Below are positions 33,012-49,319 of a DNA stretch of 64,000 nucleotides, piece after piece. Every line of letters begins with the position of its first letter. The first letter of the stretch is position 1. The position numbers and the translations under genes are program-made. The notes beneath the pieces were generated by a model, which saw only the letters and a program-made list of their open reading frames with translations, searched no databases and was not told the origin of the DNA. Source of the stretch: Bretschneidera sinensis (lineage: Eukaryota; Streptophyta; Magnoliopsida; Brassicales; Akaniaceae); NCBI GenBank assembly GCA_023935145.1, contig CM043700.1, positions 144,469,328-144,533,327 on the forward strand. The letters run 5' to 3'.

Positions 33012-36000
33012 TGTTAGGAAAAAGAAAAGATTACCATGTCGAAGCTAACACACAACTAAAGCGAAATAAGAAAAATGAAGATAAACAAGACACGAATATT
33101 TTACGTGGAAAAACCCCGAACAAATTGGGGTAAAAACCACAGGCAAATGTAGCAGGATTTCACTATTGTAAAATAGGGATTACTACACCTTCTCTCGGAT
33201 TACAATGAGATAACAATTGTCTAATCTCTATTGTAATAGGAGAAACAACTCTCTCACAAAATCGGAAAAATATTACTTACAAAGAAGGAATAAATTTTCC
33301 TCTCTAAGTAGTAATTCTCACACTCTCTAATACACTTCTCTTGATTTTGTGATTGCGTTTCAAAATGAGAGCAAATGGGGTTTATATAGGCTTAACATGG
33401 GTTGATGGAAGTTAGGCAAAAATTAGGCAAGAAGTTAGCCATCTCCATTGTTGACCAAAAATAGTTGGTGGCCTACTTCCTCCATTGTTGACAATTTGCC
33501 TAAGTTAGGCACCTCCATTTTTGACAAAAATGGAGTGGCCTATTTTCTTAACAATCTCCCACTTGAAGACTGATTTCAATCTGTCTTCACACCTCGATCT
33601 ATGCATCAGATCTTTCATAATCCTTCCATCCTTCCTCACTTGCCAAATCCATGCTTGCTTACGTTTCCACTAGACCACATGAGGATCTACACCATTTAAA
33701 CTTGTCAGTGTTGATTGGCTTGGTCATAACATCTGCTAGATTCTCGTCGGTGTGAATCTTCTGCATATCCACACTACCTTCTTCCACTACTTCTCGAACG
33801 AAGTGATATTGAACCCTTATGTGCTTTGTCCGTGAATGAAAAGCTGGATTTCTTGCAATGTGCAAGGCACTCTGACTGTCACAAAACAGAACAATCTTCT
33901 CCTGCTTGTGCTCGAGCTCTTCCAATAACCTTTGTATCCAAACTGCTTCCTTGCAAGCTTGTGTAGCCGCCATGTATTCTGCTTCCGTTGTAGATAGAGC
34001 CACAACCGTCTGCAGTTTAGAAACCCAGCTTATAGCTGCTCCTGCAAGTGTAAACACATAACCTGTAGTAGATTTGCTTTTATTGAGATCCCCTACAAAA
34101 TCTGAATCAACATAGCTTCTGACAGTAAAATCTGATCCTCCGTAACATAATGAAGCATCTGAGGTTCCTCTGATGTACCTCAGAACCCTCTTCACAGTAT
34201 TCCAATGCTCTCCACATGGATTCGCCATAAATCGACTAACCACTTCCACTGCTTGTGCAATGTCTGGTCTTGTACAAATCAGAGCAAACATTAAACTTCT
34301 CACTGCTGATGCATACGGTACTCGAGACATCTCCCTCCTCTCTTCTTCATTGCTAGGACACATACTTGAGGATAACTTGAAATTAATAGGAAGTGGGGTA
34401 GAAATTGGCTTACTATCTTGCATGTTGAAACATCGCAAGATCTTGTTGAAGTAGTTCTTCTGGGAAAGCCAAATCTTCCTGTTATTTCTGTCTCGGTGAA
34501 TCTGCATCCTTAGAATCTTGTTTGCTGGTCCCAAGTCCTTCATATCAAACTCCCTAGCCAACTGTGCCTTCAATTTTTGGATTTGATCTCTGTTGGGGCC
34601 TATTACCAACATGTCATCCACATACAACAACAAGATAATAAAATCATTATCACCATCAAACCTTTTGAAGTACGTACAATGGTCTGAACTGAGTCTGTTG
34701 TATCCAAGGCTAATAATGAAGGAATCAAATCTCTTGTACCAACGCCTCGGCGTCTGTTTAAGACCGTATAGAGATTTGTTCAACCTGCAAACCAAGTTCT
34801 CCTTTCCTGTTTTAGCAAAACCTTCTGGTTGGAGCATATAGATTTCTTCTTCAAGTTCTCCATGAAGAAATGCAGTTTTCACATCCAACTGCTCTAGATG
34901 TAAGTCAAACGTAGCACACATAGCCAGGACTACTCTGATTGTTGTAAGCCGAACCACCGGGGAAAATATCTCATTGAAATCAATACCTTCTTTCTAAGCG
35001 AATCCCTTTACCACCAGTCTTGCACGAAACCGTTCCACTTGATCATTGCTATCCCGCTTGATCTTGTAGACCCATTTGTTACCTATGGCTTTTCTCCCAT
35101 GTGGCAATGGTACTAGTTCCCAAGTCTTGTTCTTGTGTAGAGCTTCAATTTCTTCCTGCATTACTGCCATCCACAAAGACACATCTGAGCTACTTGTAGC
35201 TTCTTGGAAAGTTGAGGGCTCTCCATCCTCTGTTAAAAGACAGTATGCAACATTGCTCTCAGTGACAAACTCCGCATGCCAAGCTGGCAGCCTTCTCTCA
35301 CGAGTTGACCGACGATCTTCTGGAGTTTCGGACTCGACTGGTTCTTGTACCTCGTGCTCTGGTGCTGCTTCAGTAGAAACTGGAGTTTCTTGTACCGGAT
35401 TATTTTTCACCTGTATTGTTGTAGTCTCTGAAACCTCTTTTGACGTGCTATCGCCTTCATCTTTTTGCAGTAGTTGATCTTCTGCAAAGATCACATCCCT
35501 GCTGACAACAACCTTGCGGGTAGTGGGATCCCACAGGCGATACCCCTTTACTCCGTCAGCATACCCCAAGAATATACACCTCTTAGATTTCGGATTCAAT
35601 TTCGTTCTTTCTTGGGCATTGTACATCACATACGCAAGATATCCAAAAGAATGTAAAGTAGAGTAGTTTGCTGGCTTACCAGTCCACATCTCCATCGGCG
35701 TCTTTAAATTAATTGCTGTCGATGGCGATCGATTTATCACATAACAGGTGGTTTTGACTGCTTCTGCCCAAAAAGAGTTGGGTTGACCTGCAGTTCTCAA
35801 CATAGCTCTCATTTTTTCTGTAAGAGTTCTATTCATCCTCTCTGCCACTCTATTTTGTTGAGGCGTGTATGTGATTGTGAACAGTCGTTTGACATCTTCC
35901 CGATTACAAAGAGCAAGAAACTCGCCGTCTGTGTACTCTCTTCCATTATCTATCCTTAAGCACTTGATCTTTTTCCCAGATTCAAGTTCCACCCGCGCTT

Positions 36001-38197
36001 TGAAGTCTTTGAATACCGAAAATACATCTGACTTCTTCTTGATTGGATACACCCAACATCTCCTGGAGTAATTATCAATGAAAGACACAAAGTACTTTGC
36101 TCCTCCTAGAGACATTTCTGGTGACTCCCATACATCAGAATGAATCAAGTTTAGAATACATTTACTCCTAGCATCAGATCTGCTAAACTTCAATCTATGC
36201 TGCTTACTTGTAACACAATGCTCACAGAAAGGTAGATTTATCGATTTGAGCCCTGGAAGCAACTTTCTATCGGAGAGAATCTTCAAACCTCGTTCCGACA
36301 TATGGCCTAGTTTGAGATGCCACATCATCGTCGACTCTTCTCCCTTGCTGGTTGACGCGACACACGCATCAACTTCCTGTAGTGTTTCTCCTTTAAGCAT
36401 GAATAGATTCGCCGTGATCTTTTCTGCCTTCATAACCACAAGCGCACCTTTGACAATCTTCATGATCCCATTTTGGACATGAGTCTTGCATCCAAGACTA
36501 TCTATTTGTCCTAAAGACAATAGATTCTTTCTCAGGCCATTTACATGTCGTACCTCCTGAATAGTGCGAACCGTACCATCAAACATCTTTATCTTGATAG
36601 TACCAATACCAGCGATCTCCAAAGCATGATCATCACCCATGTGTACAGAAACTCCTGAGATTGGTTCATATTTGTGGAACCATTCTCTCCGAGATGTCAT
36701 GTGCTATGTTGCTCCTGAGTCTAGTAACCAGACGTCAGCGAACTGCTTTCTGCCTCCAACTACCGTTGTTGCCTCGCTATATAGAACTTCACCATCATCT
36801 GAGGCACTTGCCACATTCCCTTAAGCATTTGATGACTCAGGGACTCCACTCTTCTTTGTGTACCAACAATATATCTTGACATGCCCTTTCTTGCCACAGT
36901 TGTAGCACTTGAAATTCTTTTTACTTTTTGATTTTGATCTACCATGATTCTGACTCCCATTGGGGCCACGTTTCATTGATCTTCCTCTCGTCATCGTCAA
37001 AGCTTCCATTTGCTGCGAACTTGCATGTCTGTCTTCCTTGTTTTTGTGCCTGGTTTCTTCTTCCAAAATAGTAGCTGCAATTTCATCGAAGGCTAGATAG
37101 TCCGTGAGGATGTTGTTCGTCAAGTTGATGATGAGTTGATCATACGAGTCAGGTAGACTTTGTAGTAGAAGCTCCGCACGTTCAGATGCCTTTATTGTGT
37201 AACCCATCGATGTAAATTGTGAAAATAAAGTATTTAAAATGTTGATGTGGTCGGTCACCGACGTGGATTCCGTCATTCGAAGAGTGTAAAGTCTTCTCTT
37301 TAAGAATATTTTATTGTGTAGTGACTTGGCCTCGTACAGTCTTATTAGAGTATCCTAAATCTCCTTTGCAGTCTTCTTTTCCGCCACACTAGATAACACT
37401 CCATCGGTTAGTGCTAAGTGCAGATCGGCAATTGCGATGCCGTTCATCTCGTTTCACTTGCTGTCATCAGTGATCTTTGCGGGCCTTTCTTCAATTGCTG
37501 CCAAACAATTGTCTTTCCTCAAAATTGCCTTAATCTTCATTTTCCATAACGAGAAATTACTCCCGTTAAACTTCTCAACATCAAACTTTGTTGTAGTTGA
37601 CGTTTCGTTCACAACGATTTGCTTCACACCCCTCGACCAATAGCTATGATACCACTGTTAGGAAAAAGAAAAGATTACCGGGTCGAAGCTAACACACAAC
37701 TAAAGCAAAATGAGAAAAATGAAGATAAACAAGACACGAATATTTTACGTGGAAAAACCCCGAACAAATTGGGGTAAAAACCACGGGCAAATGTAGCAGG
37801 ATTTCACTATTGTAAAATAGGGATTACTACACCTTCTCTCTGATTACAATGAGATAACAATTGTCTAATCTCTATTGTAATAGGAGAAACAACTCTCTCA
37901 CAAAATCGGAAAAATATTACTTACAAAGAAGGAACAAATTTTCCTCTCTAAGTAGTAACTCTCACACTCTCTAATACACTTCTCTTGATTTTGTGATTGC
38001 GTTTCAAAATGAGAGCAAATGGGGTTTATATAGGCTTAACATGGGTTGGTGGAAGTTAGACAAAAATTAGGCAAGAAGTTAGCGATCTCCATTGTTGACC
38101 AAAAATAGTTGGTGGCCTACTTCATCCATTGTTGACAATTTACCTAAGTTAAGCACATCTATTTTTAACAAAAATAGAGTGACCTATTTCCTTAACA
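33012..38197 (-). mobile_element. Full-length Ty1-copia retrotransposon
   Basis: The element is 5186 bp with two 542-bp LTRs (33012-33553 and 37656-38197), both starting TGTTAGG and ending CTTAACA on the plus strand. By eye the LTRs differ at about 20 positions (roughly 96% identical), most near the right ends, so the insertion is fairly young. Read on the minus strand, the 5' LTR is 37656-38197, with a TATA-like CTATATAAAC around 38024-38033. The primer-binding site TGGTATCATAGCT (37642-37654) has two mismatches to initiator tRNA-Met. The polypurine tract AAGTGGGAGAT precedes the 3' LTR (33554-33564). Flanks GTTTT and ATTTT are a near-match 5-base duplication. Gene order is gag, protease, integrase, RT, RNase H, as in copia (Tork/Tnt1-like). 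Confidence 0.95.
33659..37627 (-). pseudogene. Copia Gag-Pol polyprotein frame with five stop codons
   Basis: One frame of 1323 codons runs through the element with no frameshift. In order it shows: Gag; a zinc knuckle CYNCGKKGHVKIYC near 36880; the protease core LLDSGAT near 36710; the GAG-pre-integrase block (LKLGHMSERGL, CEHCVTSKQ); and integrase with its catalytic acids in HSDVW, RIDNGREY and QQNRVAERMNRT. These are followed by reverse transcriptase (QLDVKTAFLHG, LLYVDDML) and RNase H (STTEAEYMA, ADVMTKPI). Five stops interrupt it: TGA 37454-37456, TAG 37355-37357, TAA 36821-36823, TAG 36701-36703 and TAG 34994-34996. Each is explicable as a single C-to-T or G-to-A transition. At the expected start the in-frame codon is GTG, not ATG. 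The element is therefore not autonomous. Confidence 0.93.
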
Positions 38198-39419
38198 ATT
38201 TTAATAAAAATAAAACTCAAATCTTATGTTATAACCACACATGATGACATTCTAATGTTGCAGAAATCAATTGAGAACTTCTATGTAGGAAATGTAATGA
38301 CTTGCATGAGACCATCCATAATTCACAGAGAGTTTGCCTTTAAAATTAGCCTTTTTTAAAAAAAATATATAATATCGTACTTTCTGAATTCCTGTAACCA
38401 ATAATTAGACAAAAAGATTAGATATTCACAATGATTTGAGCTATCATTAGGCAATTAAGTAGAGATTAATTATTGATTAGAATGTCCACCGCAGCAAGTA
38501 CATTGCTACCAAGTGGCAAGTCAGTTGTTTGCCACGTAAATATGAACCCAGATATAAAATAAAATAAAAATAATTAGTGGAACTGCAGAAGAGACAATCC
38601 CTACAAGATTTGGGTTACGTTTAAATTTAATGAACCTTACTTTCAGGGACCATGCCCTCTCTTCCAGTCGTGGGCACGACCCTTTTGCCGGTATTAATTT
38701 AATTTTGAGGTAAAAACTATCTGACTTTCGACTCAGGATTTCTCATGAGAAGGAGATTTGACACGTGTAATCTTATTACTAAAGAATATTATACTTAAAA
38801 CGACATGAGTCACCATGTCCTAAGATATTTTACCGTGATTAATTAATTTAATAATACTACAACTATTGTTAAATTGGGGTTGGCTTTTTATGGGGAAAAT
38901 TTATTTTAATTTTCTTATGGGCTTTTTATGGGGAACCAGAACATAAAGAAATTGGATATTTGGCATTCCTAGGTATGGTTTCTCGGTTTTTTATTTTTTA
39001 AAACTTTCGAGGCTTCTTTAAAATCTTTCGGGTGACATATAATATTATCGTTTGGTACATGTTTTTAAGTAGCATTTAAAGCCAAAAATAAACCCAAACA
39101 AAGATAATTTTCTTTTTTTGCTTAAGTTGCATTTAAAGCATATACTAAATAACGCCAATACAAACTTTATGTATGACTAAGATAATGTAATGTATCTAAA
39201 ACCATGTAATGTATCTAAAACCGGGTTTAATGAAGTATAAGGATTGTAAATTATTGTTGGTTAAAATATATGTATATCTCTGCATTTTAGCTCATTTTTC
39301 ATAATAAATTATGAGTTTATTTTTTTGTACATAACAAATTTTGTGATTTCAATTAGTTGTGATGTAACCCTTTTAAGCGTTATTATTTATAAACCGGGGT
39401 TCAAACCTAATAGGGGGAG
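38198..39419. other. Gene-free stretch
   Basis: This is A+T-rich intergenic DNA with no gene. The part at 39260-39390 (TTGTACATAACAAATTTTGTG and nearby) resembles the repeat-like sequence at 2820-2900 in reverse, suggesting an old dispersed element. Confidence 0.35.
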
Positions 39420-40506
39420 TGTATTGGGTTTTAAAAAACGTTTCAGTAATCAATTTGTAAGTTTTTAAAACAGTATGATAAGCAATGCATACAATCAAAT
39501 AATACACTTATAAACAAAAGAGTTAAAGAAGAGAATATGCAAACTCTGTTTATAGTAATTCGGTAATATTGGAATCTCTTCGACCCTATATCCACTCTCT
39601 TCAAGGAGTCACCTTGAAGTAATCCACTAATTGTTAGTCGAGCAACTTCACGAGTGTTGTACAAACTTTACAATAATCTCTTCATCACGGAAGTTACAAC
39701 AGAAGTGTTTAATCCTAAATACTATAAGAGTTACACCAACTCTTTCCCTTTTACAATAAATTGTGTTAACTGTAAAGTAAATGGTAGAGAGATAGCAATG
39801 AAGGTTTTTTACAACTGAATAATATCTCTCTTTCAAAAACAAGTTTGAAAAATGGCTCGCAATGATTTTTTCAAAGCTTTTGAGAATTAATGAGCTATAT
39901 GATGAATTGAATGTGCTATCTTCCCTGTTTAAATGCTCATTCAAGTGAGTTTATATAGTCCTTAATCAGTATGGCCGTTTGACATTAACTTGGTAGGTTT
40001 TGGGCATTAAATGCTTAAGTCTCACGTCTCAAACTGTCATATTTTCGAATTACCAATCAACTGGGTCTTTGTACCAATCGACTAAGTCCTTGCACCAGCC
40101 AAATGGGTCATGGGTGAAGTTACCAGTCGATTGGGTCCTTAGTACCAGTCAACTGGGAACTAACTGTCCTATTTCCCAGTCGACTGGTATATAGACATAG
40201 TCGAATGGGTTGTCTTTCAACCCAGTTTTCATATTTCAAAATAATTTTTTATTTATAAACTTTTTGTATTATAGTTTTGTTAAATTCTTTTGTAAATTGA
40301 GCCATAGATCAAACTAAGTAATTGAATTTAGAGATTTACATAATGATTTAATTATATTAGTGTCTATTATAGATCTTCTGTCTTTTTTTGGTATACGAAC
40401 GTGTTGAATTCTTGCATTTTGTTTCTGAACTGAATGCTTTTAACTCTTAAATACTTAGACAAAACTGTTAGTGCAATTTAAGTAGTGTTTTGTCATTATT
40501 AAAAGC
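39420..40506 (-). mobile_element. Sirevirus-like solo or truncated LTR (about 1.09 kb)
   Basis: On the minus strand it starts TGCTTTTAATAATGACAAAA and ends CCCAATACA. That end is followed by CTCCCCCTATTAGG, which resembles the CAATTCACCCCCCCTCTTGG junction at Sirevirus 5' LTR ends. It contains TTACCGAATTACTATAAAC (39545-39563), the counterpart of the motif at 14204. A cluster of CCAGTCGACTGG-type palindromes lies at 40050-40215. No intact primer-binding site or coding region adjoins it. Length fits a Sirevirus LTR. The family name is inferred from these motifs. Confidence 0.5.
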
Positions 40507-43500
40507 AAATACGGGTCAACATTAATAAATAAAATTTTCTTAAAAAATTAACATTACAAGGGATTTGATTATGATTTTTTTTTGTGCACATGTAAGAATA
40601 AATGCGATCTACTATGAGAAAAAAAAATAAAAGATTTTTTTTACCACTTAAAATGTTTTTTTTTCTTAGTATTAAATATTGAAAAACCATTAAAAAAAAT
40701 AAGATGCGTGGAAAATTATCTAAAATTTTTGTGTAATCTTCAAATGGTTTATAAAATTTATTGAGCATCAAAATGAGTCAATCTTACATCTAAATTGGTA
40801 CAAATAAACGATATAGTTAACAGAACTCCACTTTACATTGATAGTGCAAACCATAAAGTCTGTTATATATCGAAAATACTCGAGGTTCATTATGAAATAT
40901 ATCAAATCACAAGATTATGCATGTATTTTAATCTAAATTGTTTAAAAATATAAGATTTCAGCATCTTAATTAAATATTTCATAAAGGTTCATTTTTCATG
41001 GAAATGAGATAGATTGTGGTATAAATTACTAATGGAAAACCATAATAATTCAAATTTTATGTAACACCCTTTCATTTAATTAAAAAAAATTAAGATTAAA
41101 CTTTTATGCTGCATTTAATTAGCTTTTTGAAAATAAATTCAATATATACCTTTATTTCCTAAATATTTTTTAGGGTACAGTAAAAAAATTACGAGTCTAG
41201 TTTTTATCCTTTTTCTTTTGAGGATAAAAAATTACAAGTTTAGGTGTTACTGGTGAAGTAGTGGAAACAAAAACTATTGAAAAAAGAGATTGACAACAAT
41301 TGACTTCAGCAGCTAAATCTTGGTAACAAAACCACAAGTTGACTTGGAATTATCTGAAGATAATACGACAATTTTTTGAGCTTTTATTTTTGGAACAATG
41401 CCCTTTTGAGAGATTCAATAGCCGTGCGTCATTAATGCTGCCGATTAGTTTGACTTTGAATTTTGGAGACGTTATTTACCTTTGTTTTTTGTTGGGGAGG
41501 AGGGCGTTTTTAAGACAGGCGCACAGCAATGTTCCTTTCTATTTTAGTAGTACATCAGTACTCCATTGTCGCCAGTAACACTCGAATTTTTAAATAATTA
41601 TTATTCGAAATTTGAGATAAAGAAAAAAATTACATTAACATCCAAAATCTCACCTTTTTTTATTAAAAAATTATATTAATTATATTTTATTTAATATTTT
41701 AAAAAATAATTTGATTTTAAAATTTTACCGTCGTGTCTATTTGATATTTTATTTTTAATAAATATCAATTTACTTTTAAACATTTTATTTTAGGTCAATT
41801 GAATCTTCCGTCTAAATTCATACATTATCTTACATTCTTTTTTATTATCTTAAACCAATTTTAATTGACGAATTTAGACATTTCGAGATAAATTGATATT
41901 TATTAAAAATTAATTATTAAATAGATACATCGAAAAAAAGCCTCAAAAATAAATTTGTTTTTATTTTTTCAATTTTTTTTATAAGATGTTCATTGGATTC
42001 ATAATTTGCGTAGCAAATGTAACGCTCTGTCTCCTTTATTCGACAACTCTCGGGGTGAGTGATAAAGATCACTGCCAGAACAAACTCTTGGGCCTCTTGG
42101 CAATTAGATGTGTGATGACGACGGTGAACCATTGTTATGCAGAATCTTGAATAAATCAACAAAAAAGTGGGCTGAATTTACAAAAGAGATAATGGGCCGA
42201 GCTAGTCACAATATCAAATTTGGCTTGAGCTAGGTAAGTGTTATGATGGTTCGAGTTCAATTATAAATGAGTTTATTCAAGCTTGAGCTTGAGCATTGAA
42301 TTGCTCATTCGAGTTCGAACTCGAGATTGAATAATAATTTTAATAAATAAAAATATTAAATAAATATTTATTCGAGCTCGAGCTCAATAACACCTTATTG
42401 AATTATTCGAGAGCCTTTTGAGCCGAAGTTTAAGATATTCGAACTCGACTCAATAAGCTATTCGAGCTCAATTTTTAAGCTTGAGTTCGGTTCGAACTTG
42501 ATCGAGCCAAGTTTTAATCGAGCTCGAATAGCTCAATAAAAGCTATAGTTCCATTCAAACCCTAAGCAAATCAATTTTATGGGCTCCCCAAATCGAGAAA
42601 GATGAAAACACGATTAGGGCCTTGGTAATGGATATCTCAGCATGGTTTGAGATCCACTTGTGCTCATAATTGGTACGATTCGGTTCGTGTTATTTTTTTA
42701 AGTTGTGCATTTAGTGATTCTTATTGGGTGTTACTTGAGGTTTGGAGAGATAAATCGATTGGCGAGAAGTCTTGTTCGGTATTTTTAGAGACGAATGTGT
42801 TCGAGAGGTGAAGAGGGAAGTAAGAATAGGAATATAAAAATTAATTTATATAAATTAATTTTTAACAAACTTTAATACTTTTACTATAACCCTTCGAAGC
42901 ATATAAATTATAATTTATAAATATTAATATATATTTACATATAAGTTACTATAAAAGGGTTACAAGATTAGCTAGCAGAATGGGGACAAGGAATGTCAAT
43001 TTGTCACAATGCTGTTAAATCCGTAATTTGTTTAAGTTGTGTTTGGTAAGTAAGAAATTGAGTTTTACAGTATAATTGTTAAAAAATACATAATTTTATC
43101 TCAACTTCAATTTCAATATTAATTTCATAGATTTTTTCTTTTAGAGTTTCCCATTTCATATGTGTGAGTATTTTAGTTGGTGACACCATTCTTCCCATTT
43201 GAAGATTGCAAAATGGTGGTACCATGTTCTCTAATTTGTCAATTAAAAAGATTAATTAGTTTAACTAAAGGAAATGTACCAGTCTTTCAGACAAACAATA
43301 GGCGTATTCCATCTGCTAGGCTGGTTTTGATAATTGTACCGAGAATTGTTCAATTTGTACCCTATAAAATCATTTTTTTATACTTTATGGGAGACTTGGG
43401 GACGATTTACTCCGCATCGCAAAGCAAGCAGAATTCGTCTCTGATTGTGTGAATAAACATCAATACTCACACTTTTCTCTTTTTTTTATGTACTTTTTTT

Positions 43501-43943
43501 CCCAATTCTTTTCGTAACAAACAATAGAAGAATCACTTCCTTTTCCATTTCTTTTTCGTCCTTCTCTGCCTATCACGACTGTAAGGTTTAGGGTTTGAAA
43601 GGGGGAGAAATAAAATAAAAACATATTACTCCTACTTCACAGGCATAAGAATTTATATCCGAGCACATAGGGTCAGGAGAGCTGGAGTGCGATGATCTGT
43701 CTTCTCGAGAATTTAGGAGGAATAGAAATTCTTTCCTAATTGGGTACACATTTCATTGTTTCAAAGTCACATTATCCATCATACAACAATAGAAAACAAC
43801 AGATGTTTTTCTCCTTTTCGCTAGTGTTATGGACCTCTTCTTTGGTCCATTTTAGGATTTCAAAAGACACAACAAACATTCATACAGATAAGATCAATAT
43901 ATATTGGAAAAAATGGCCTCCCCACGCACACACCACAGCCATT
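40507..43943. other. Gene-poor stretch ending in the UBC 3' flank
   Basis: Apart from the TCGAG-rich repeat (42225-42560), I see only A+T-rich sequence and short frames with no recognisable product. AGGTTTAGGGTTTGAAAG near 43584 includes a telo-box-like word. The last few hundred bases are probably UBC 3' UTR. Confidence 0.4.
42225..42560. repeat. Dispersed repeat rich in TCGAG/CTCGA words (copy 2)
   Basis: Units such as CATTCGAGTTCGAACTCGAG, TTCGAGCTCGAGCTCAATA and AATCGAGCTCGAATAGCTC give strong self-complementarity. It is related to 24375-24850. Confidence 0.5.
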
Positions 43944-46961
<3,018 letters not shown>

Positions 46962-46969
46962 CGCGAGAC

Positions 46970-47086
46970 CTACTATCCAAACCACATAAAGATCCTCTCG
47001 TATCAACATCCAAAAGGACCAAAACAGACAATAAATACACATATACATACATATATACATCGAGAGAGAGGGGGAAGAGATCGTAC
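46970..47086 (-). other. Probable 5' UTR intron of the UBC gene
   Basis: On the minus strand, CTTACAG/GTACGATC gives a donor at 47086 and GATAGTAG/GTCTCGCG gives an acceptor eight bases before the start codon. The 117-base interval is pyrimidine-rich. Leader introns are common in plant UBC genes of this class. Confidence 0.5.
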
Positions 47087-47194
47087 CTGTAAGATCCCCC
47101 TTTCTGCTTCTGCCTTGCGGTGCTCCTGGGTGCGTAAAGTGAGGAAGAAGAAATGAAAACAGGGAGTAATTTGAGATTTCGGTGAGGTGATGAG

Positions 47195-47204
47195 TTTTAT
47201 AAAT
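47195..47204 (-). promoter_or_regulatory. Likely TATA box of the UBC gene
   Basis: The minus strand reads GGCTATTTATAAAACTC, 234-243 bases before the start codon. This leaves room for a short leader with the proposed 117-base intron. Confidence 0.5.
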
Positions 47205-48254
47205 AGCCTGGACCGGCTCGTTCATGAATGTGGTCCGATTGGGTTATTCTTCCGTGTGGGTCCCACTAAGCCTTTTTCCTCTCTTTTTTTTTTTTTTGCC
47301 AAAGCCGAAAACTATATTTATTCATTTGGTGGCTATTAGTGGATTTTGTGGAATCTTGAATCTGTGTGGACCTAACGACGTCGTATTTGAATTTACTTGA
47401 CGATTTGTTTTTAAAAAAGTATATTTCTTTTCTAAACAGGAGTGCAGACGCGGTATAGGTCGGCTCGGTTTTGGTCAAACCGGCAATCAGTAGATATGGA
47501 TGAATGTTCTTTGGTGACAAGAAAATGTCATCAATTTTGTTGTTGCTAAGAATATGTCATCATTTCCTTGATGGTGCTATTGATGTGAATCCAAGTGTTT
47601 TTCTTTTTGATAAGCTGAGAATCCAAGTTAAATGACTCCTATTTTTTACAGTAAAATAAATGACATATTTTTTACTATAAATTTTATTTATTTTTAATAA
47701 AATAATTATTTAAACGTGGTTTGAGATTTGTTTTAAATTAAACTTTAAAAAAAACAAACTGTAATAATGATTTTTTTTAAAAAAATTAAATTTAAAACAA
47801 GTCTCAAATAACATATTGCTATTGGTGATTACTTTTTTTAATCTTTTGTAAATGAGGCTTACTTTCAATCATCTTTACCCTAACGTAGGAAGAAAAAAAA
47901 AACAACTTTCTTTATTCTCACTCTATACTTTACTTGATTTACAATTTAAGAATTTATTTCAAAATTAATTCAAATAATGAAATCAAGCTATTTGAATTTA
48001 AACTTAATTTAAAAAAGCTTTTTTTTTTTAAGAAATAAACTTTTTCAATTTATGTTTAGAGTTTGATTGTTTTATGTTCATTCATCTCGTGTATTTTTTA
48101 ACAAAAAATATTTTTTAGTTCTCGTTTTTTAATTTTTTTTATTCTTAATCCATGCAAATTCCTCTCATTCTCTTGGTCATTTCACGAATTGAAAAAACTG
48201 GATGTGAAATATGTTATAATTTACATATTCAAATTGTGTTAAGTGTAAACTTAA

Positions 48255-48300
48255 TTGAATCAGATTTAAACAAATTGAAATTTGTTTAAATCTGATTCAA
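48255..48300. repeat. Perfect 22-bp palindrome with a two-base spacer
   Basis: The left arm TTGAATCAGATTTAAACAAA plus TT and the right arm AATTTGTTTAAATCTGATTC plus AA are exact reverse complements across the central GA. Confidence 0.85.
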
Positions 48301-48825
48301 ACAATACTTGAAGTTATAATACAAAACCTATCATGCTTGTCAAAAAATACATAGCCTATCACCAACCCACATTTGGGCTTATTATTATTGATAATATTAT
48401 TTTATTCTATTTTTTTTACTTATCCAATTTACATATTGTTTCATGGATCTATTTTACAGGATGATATAAATTCATCAATTAAAAAATAAAATATTATTTG
48501 TGTATGTATATATATAATTAAATAGATTGATATGCTTTTTCTCTCAAATATTTTGAAAATTGTATCCTTCCATGTGTTTTTATCGTGAATAAATATCATG
48601 GCTTGTAATTTTCCTTGATTTCTTTTCTTAGATGTTTTCAAGAAATCTTCTTTGAATTTTCAACATGGGAGAGTTTCGATTATATTTGAATATTTCTTGG
48701 CAAAAGACCAAGTTAGGCTAAGGTATTTGGATTTCAAGTTGACAAGTTTGATTTTATCGGTTTTAAAAAGTATACATTATGTTATTAATTTATGCATTGA
48801 ATTTATATCTATACTTTTTTTTAAA

Positions 48826-48864
<39 letters not shown>

Positions 48865-49319
48865 TATTAATAAAACTAGAACTCCATACAATGTCTACCT
48901 CTTATGTTGTTTCAATTTTTTAATGAAGAACGTGTGATCATTGTGCTTAACATACTTATTAGTAATAAGATAAAAATAATAGATCAATACAAACGTAATG
49001 TGTGATGAGATGTTAGTATTTATTAATTTGTATAAATTTATGTAAAATATATTGTACTTGTATAACATCATTTGATTAAAAAAATAAAACTTTTCTTTCT
49101 TTATTGTTATTATTATTTTTTACTTTTACTAGCTTCAAACATTACCAAGTTATATTCAACAATCATAATTTCATAACAAATAAATAATAAATAATAAGAT
49201 TCATGCATCTTTTATAAATTAGTTTTTGGGTTTTGATAATTTTTTTGTGGCTTAAATAAAATATCGAAACAAATTTGTTGAGTTAATATTATTAGAATCG
49301 AATGAGTTACTAATTTTTT

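Noticed and set aside
41917..42162. 81-residue minus frame
   Set aside because: No recognisable sequence, and the end runs into A+T-rich DNA. Probably chance.
43177..43452. 91-residue plus frame near the UBC 3' end
   Set aside because: No family resemblance; part is probably UBC 3' flank read on the wrong strand.
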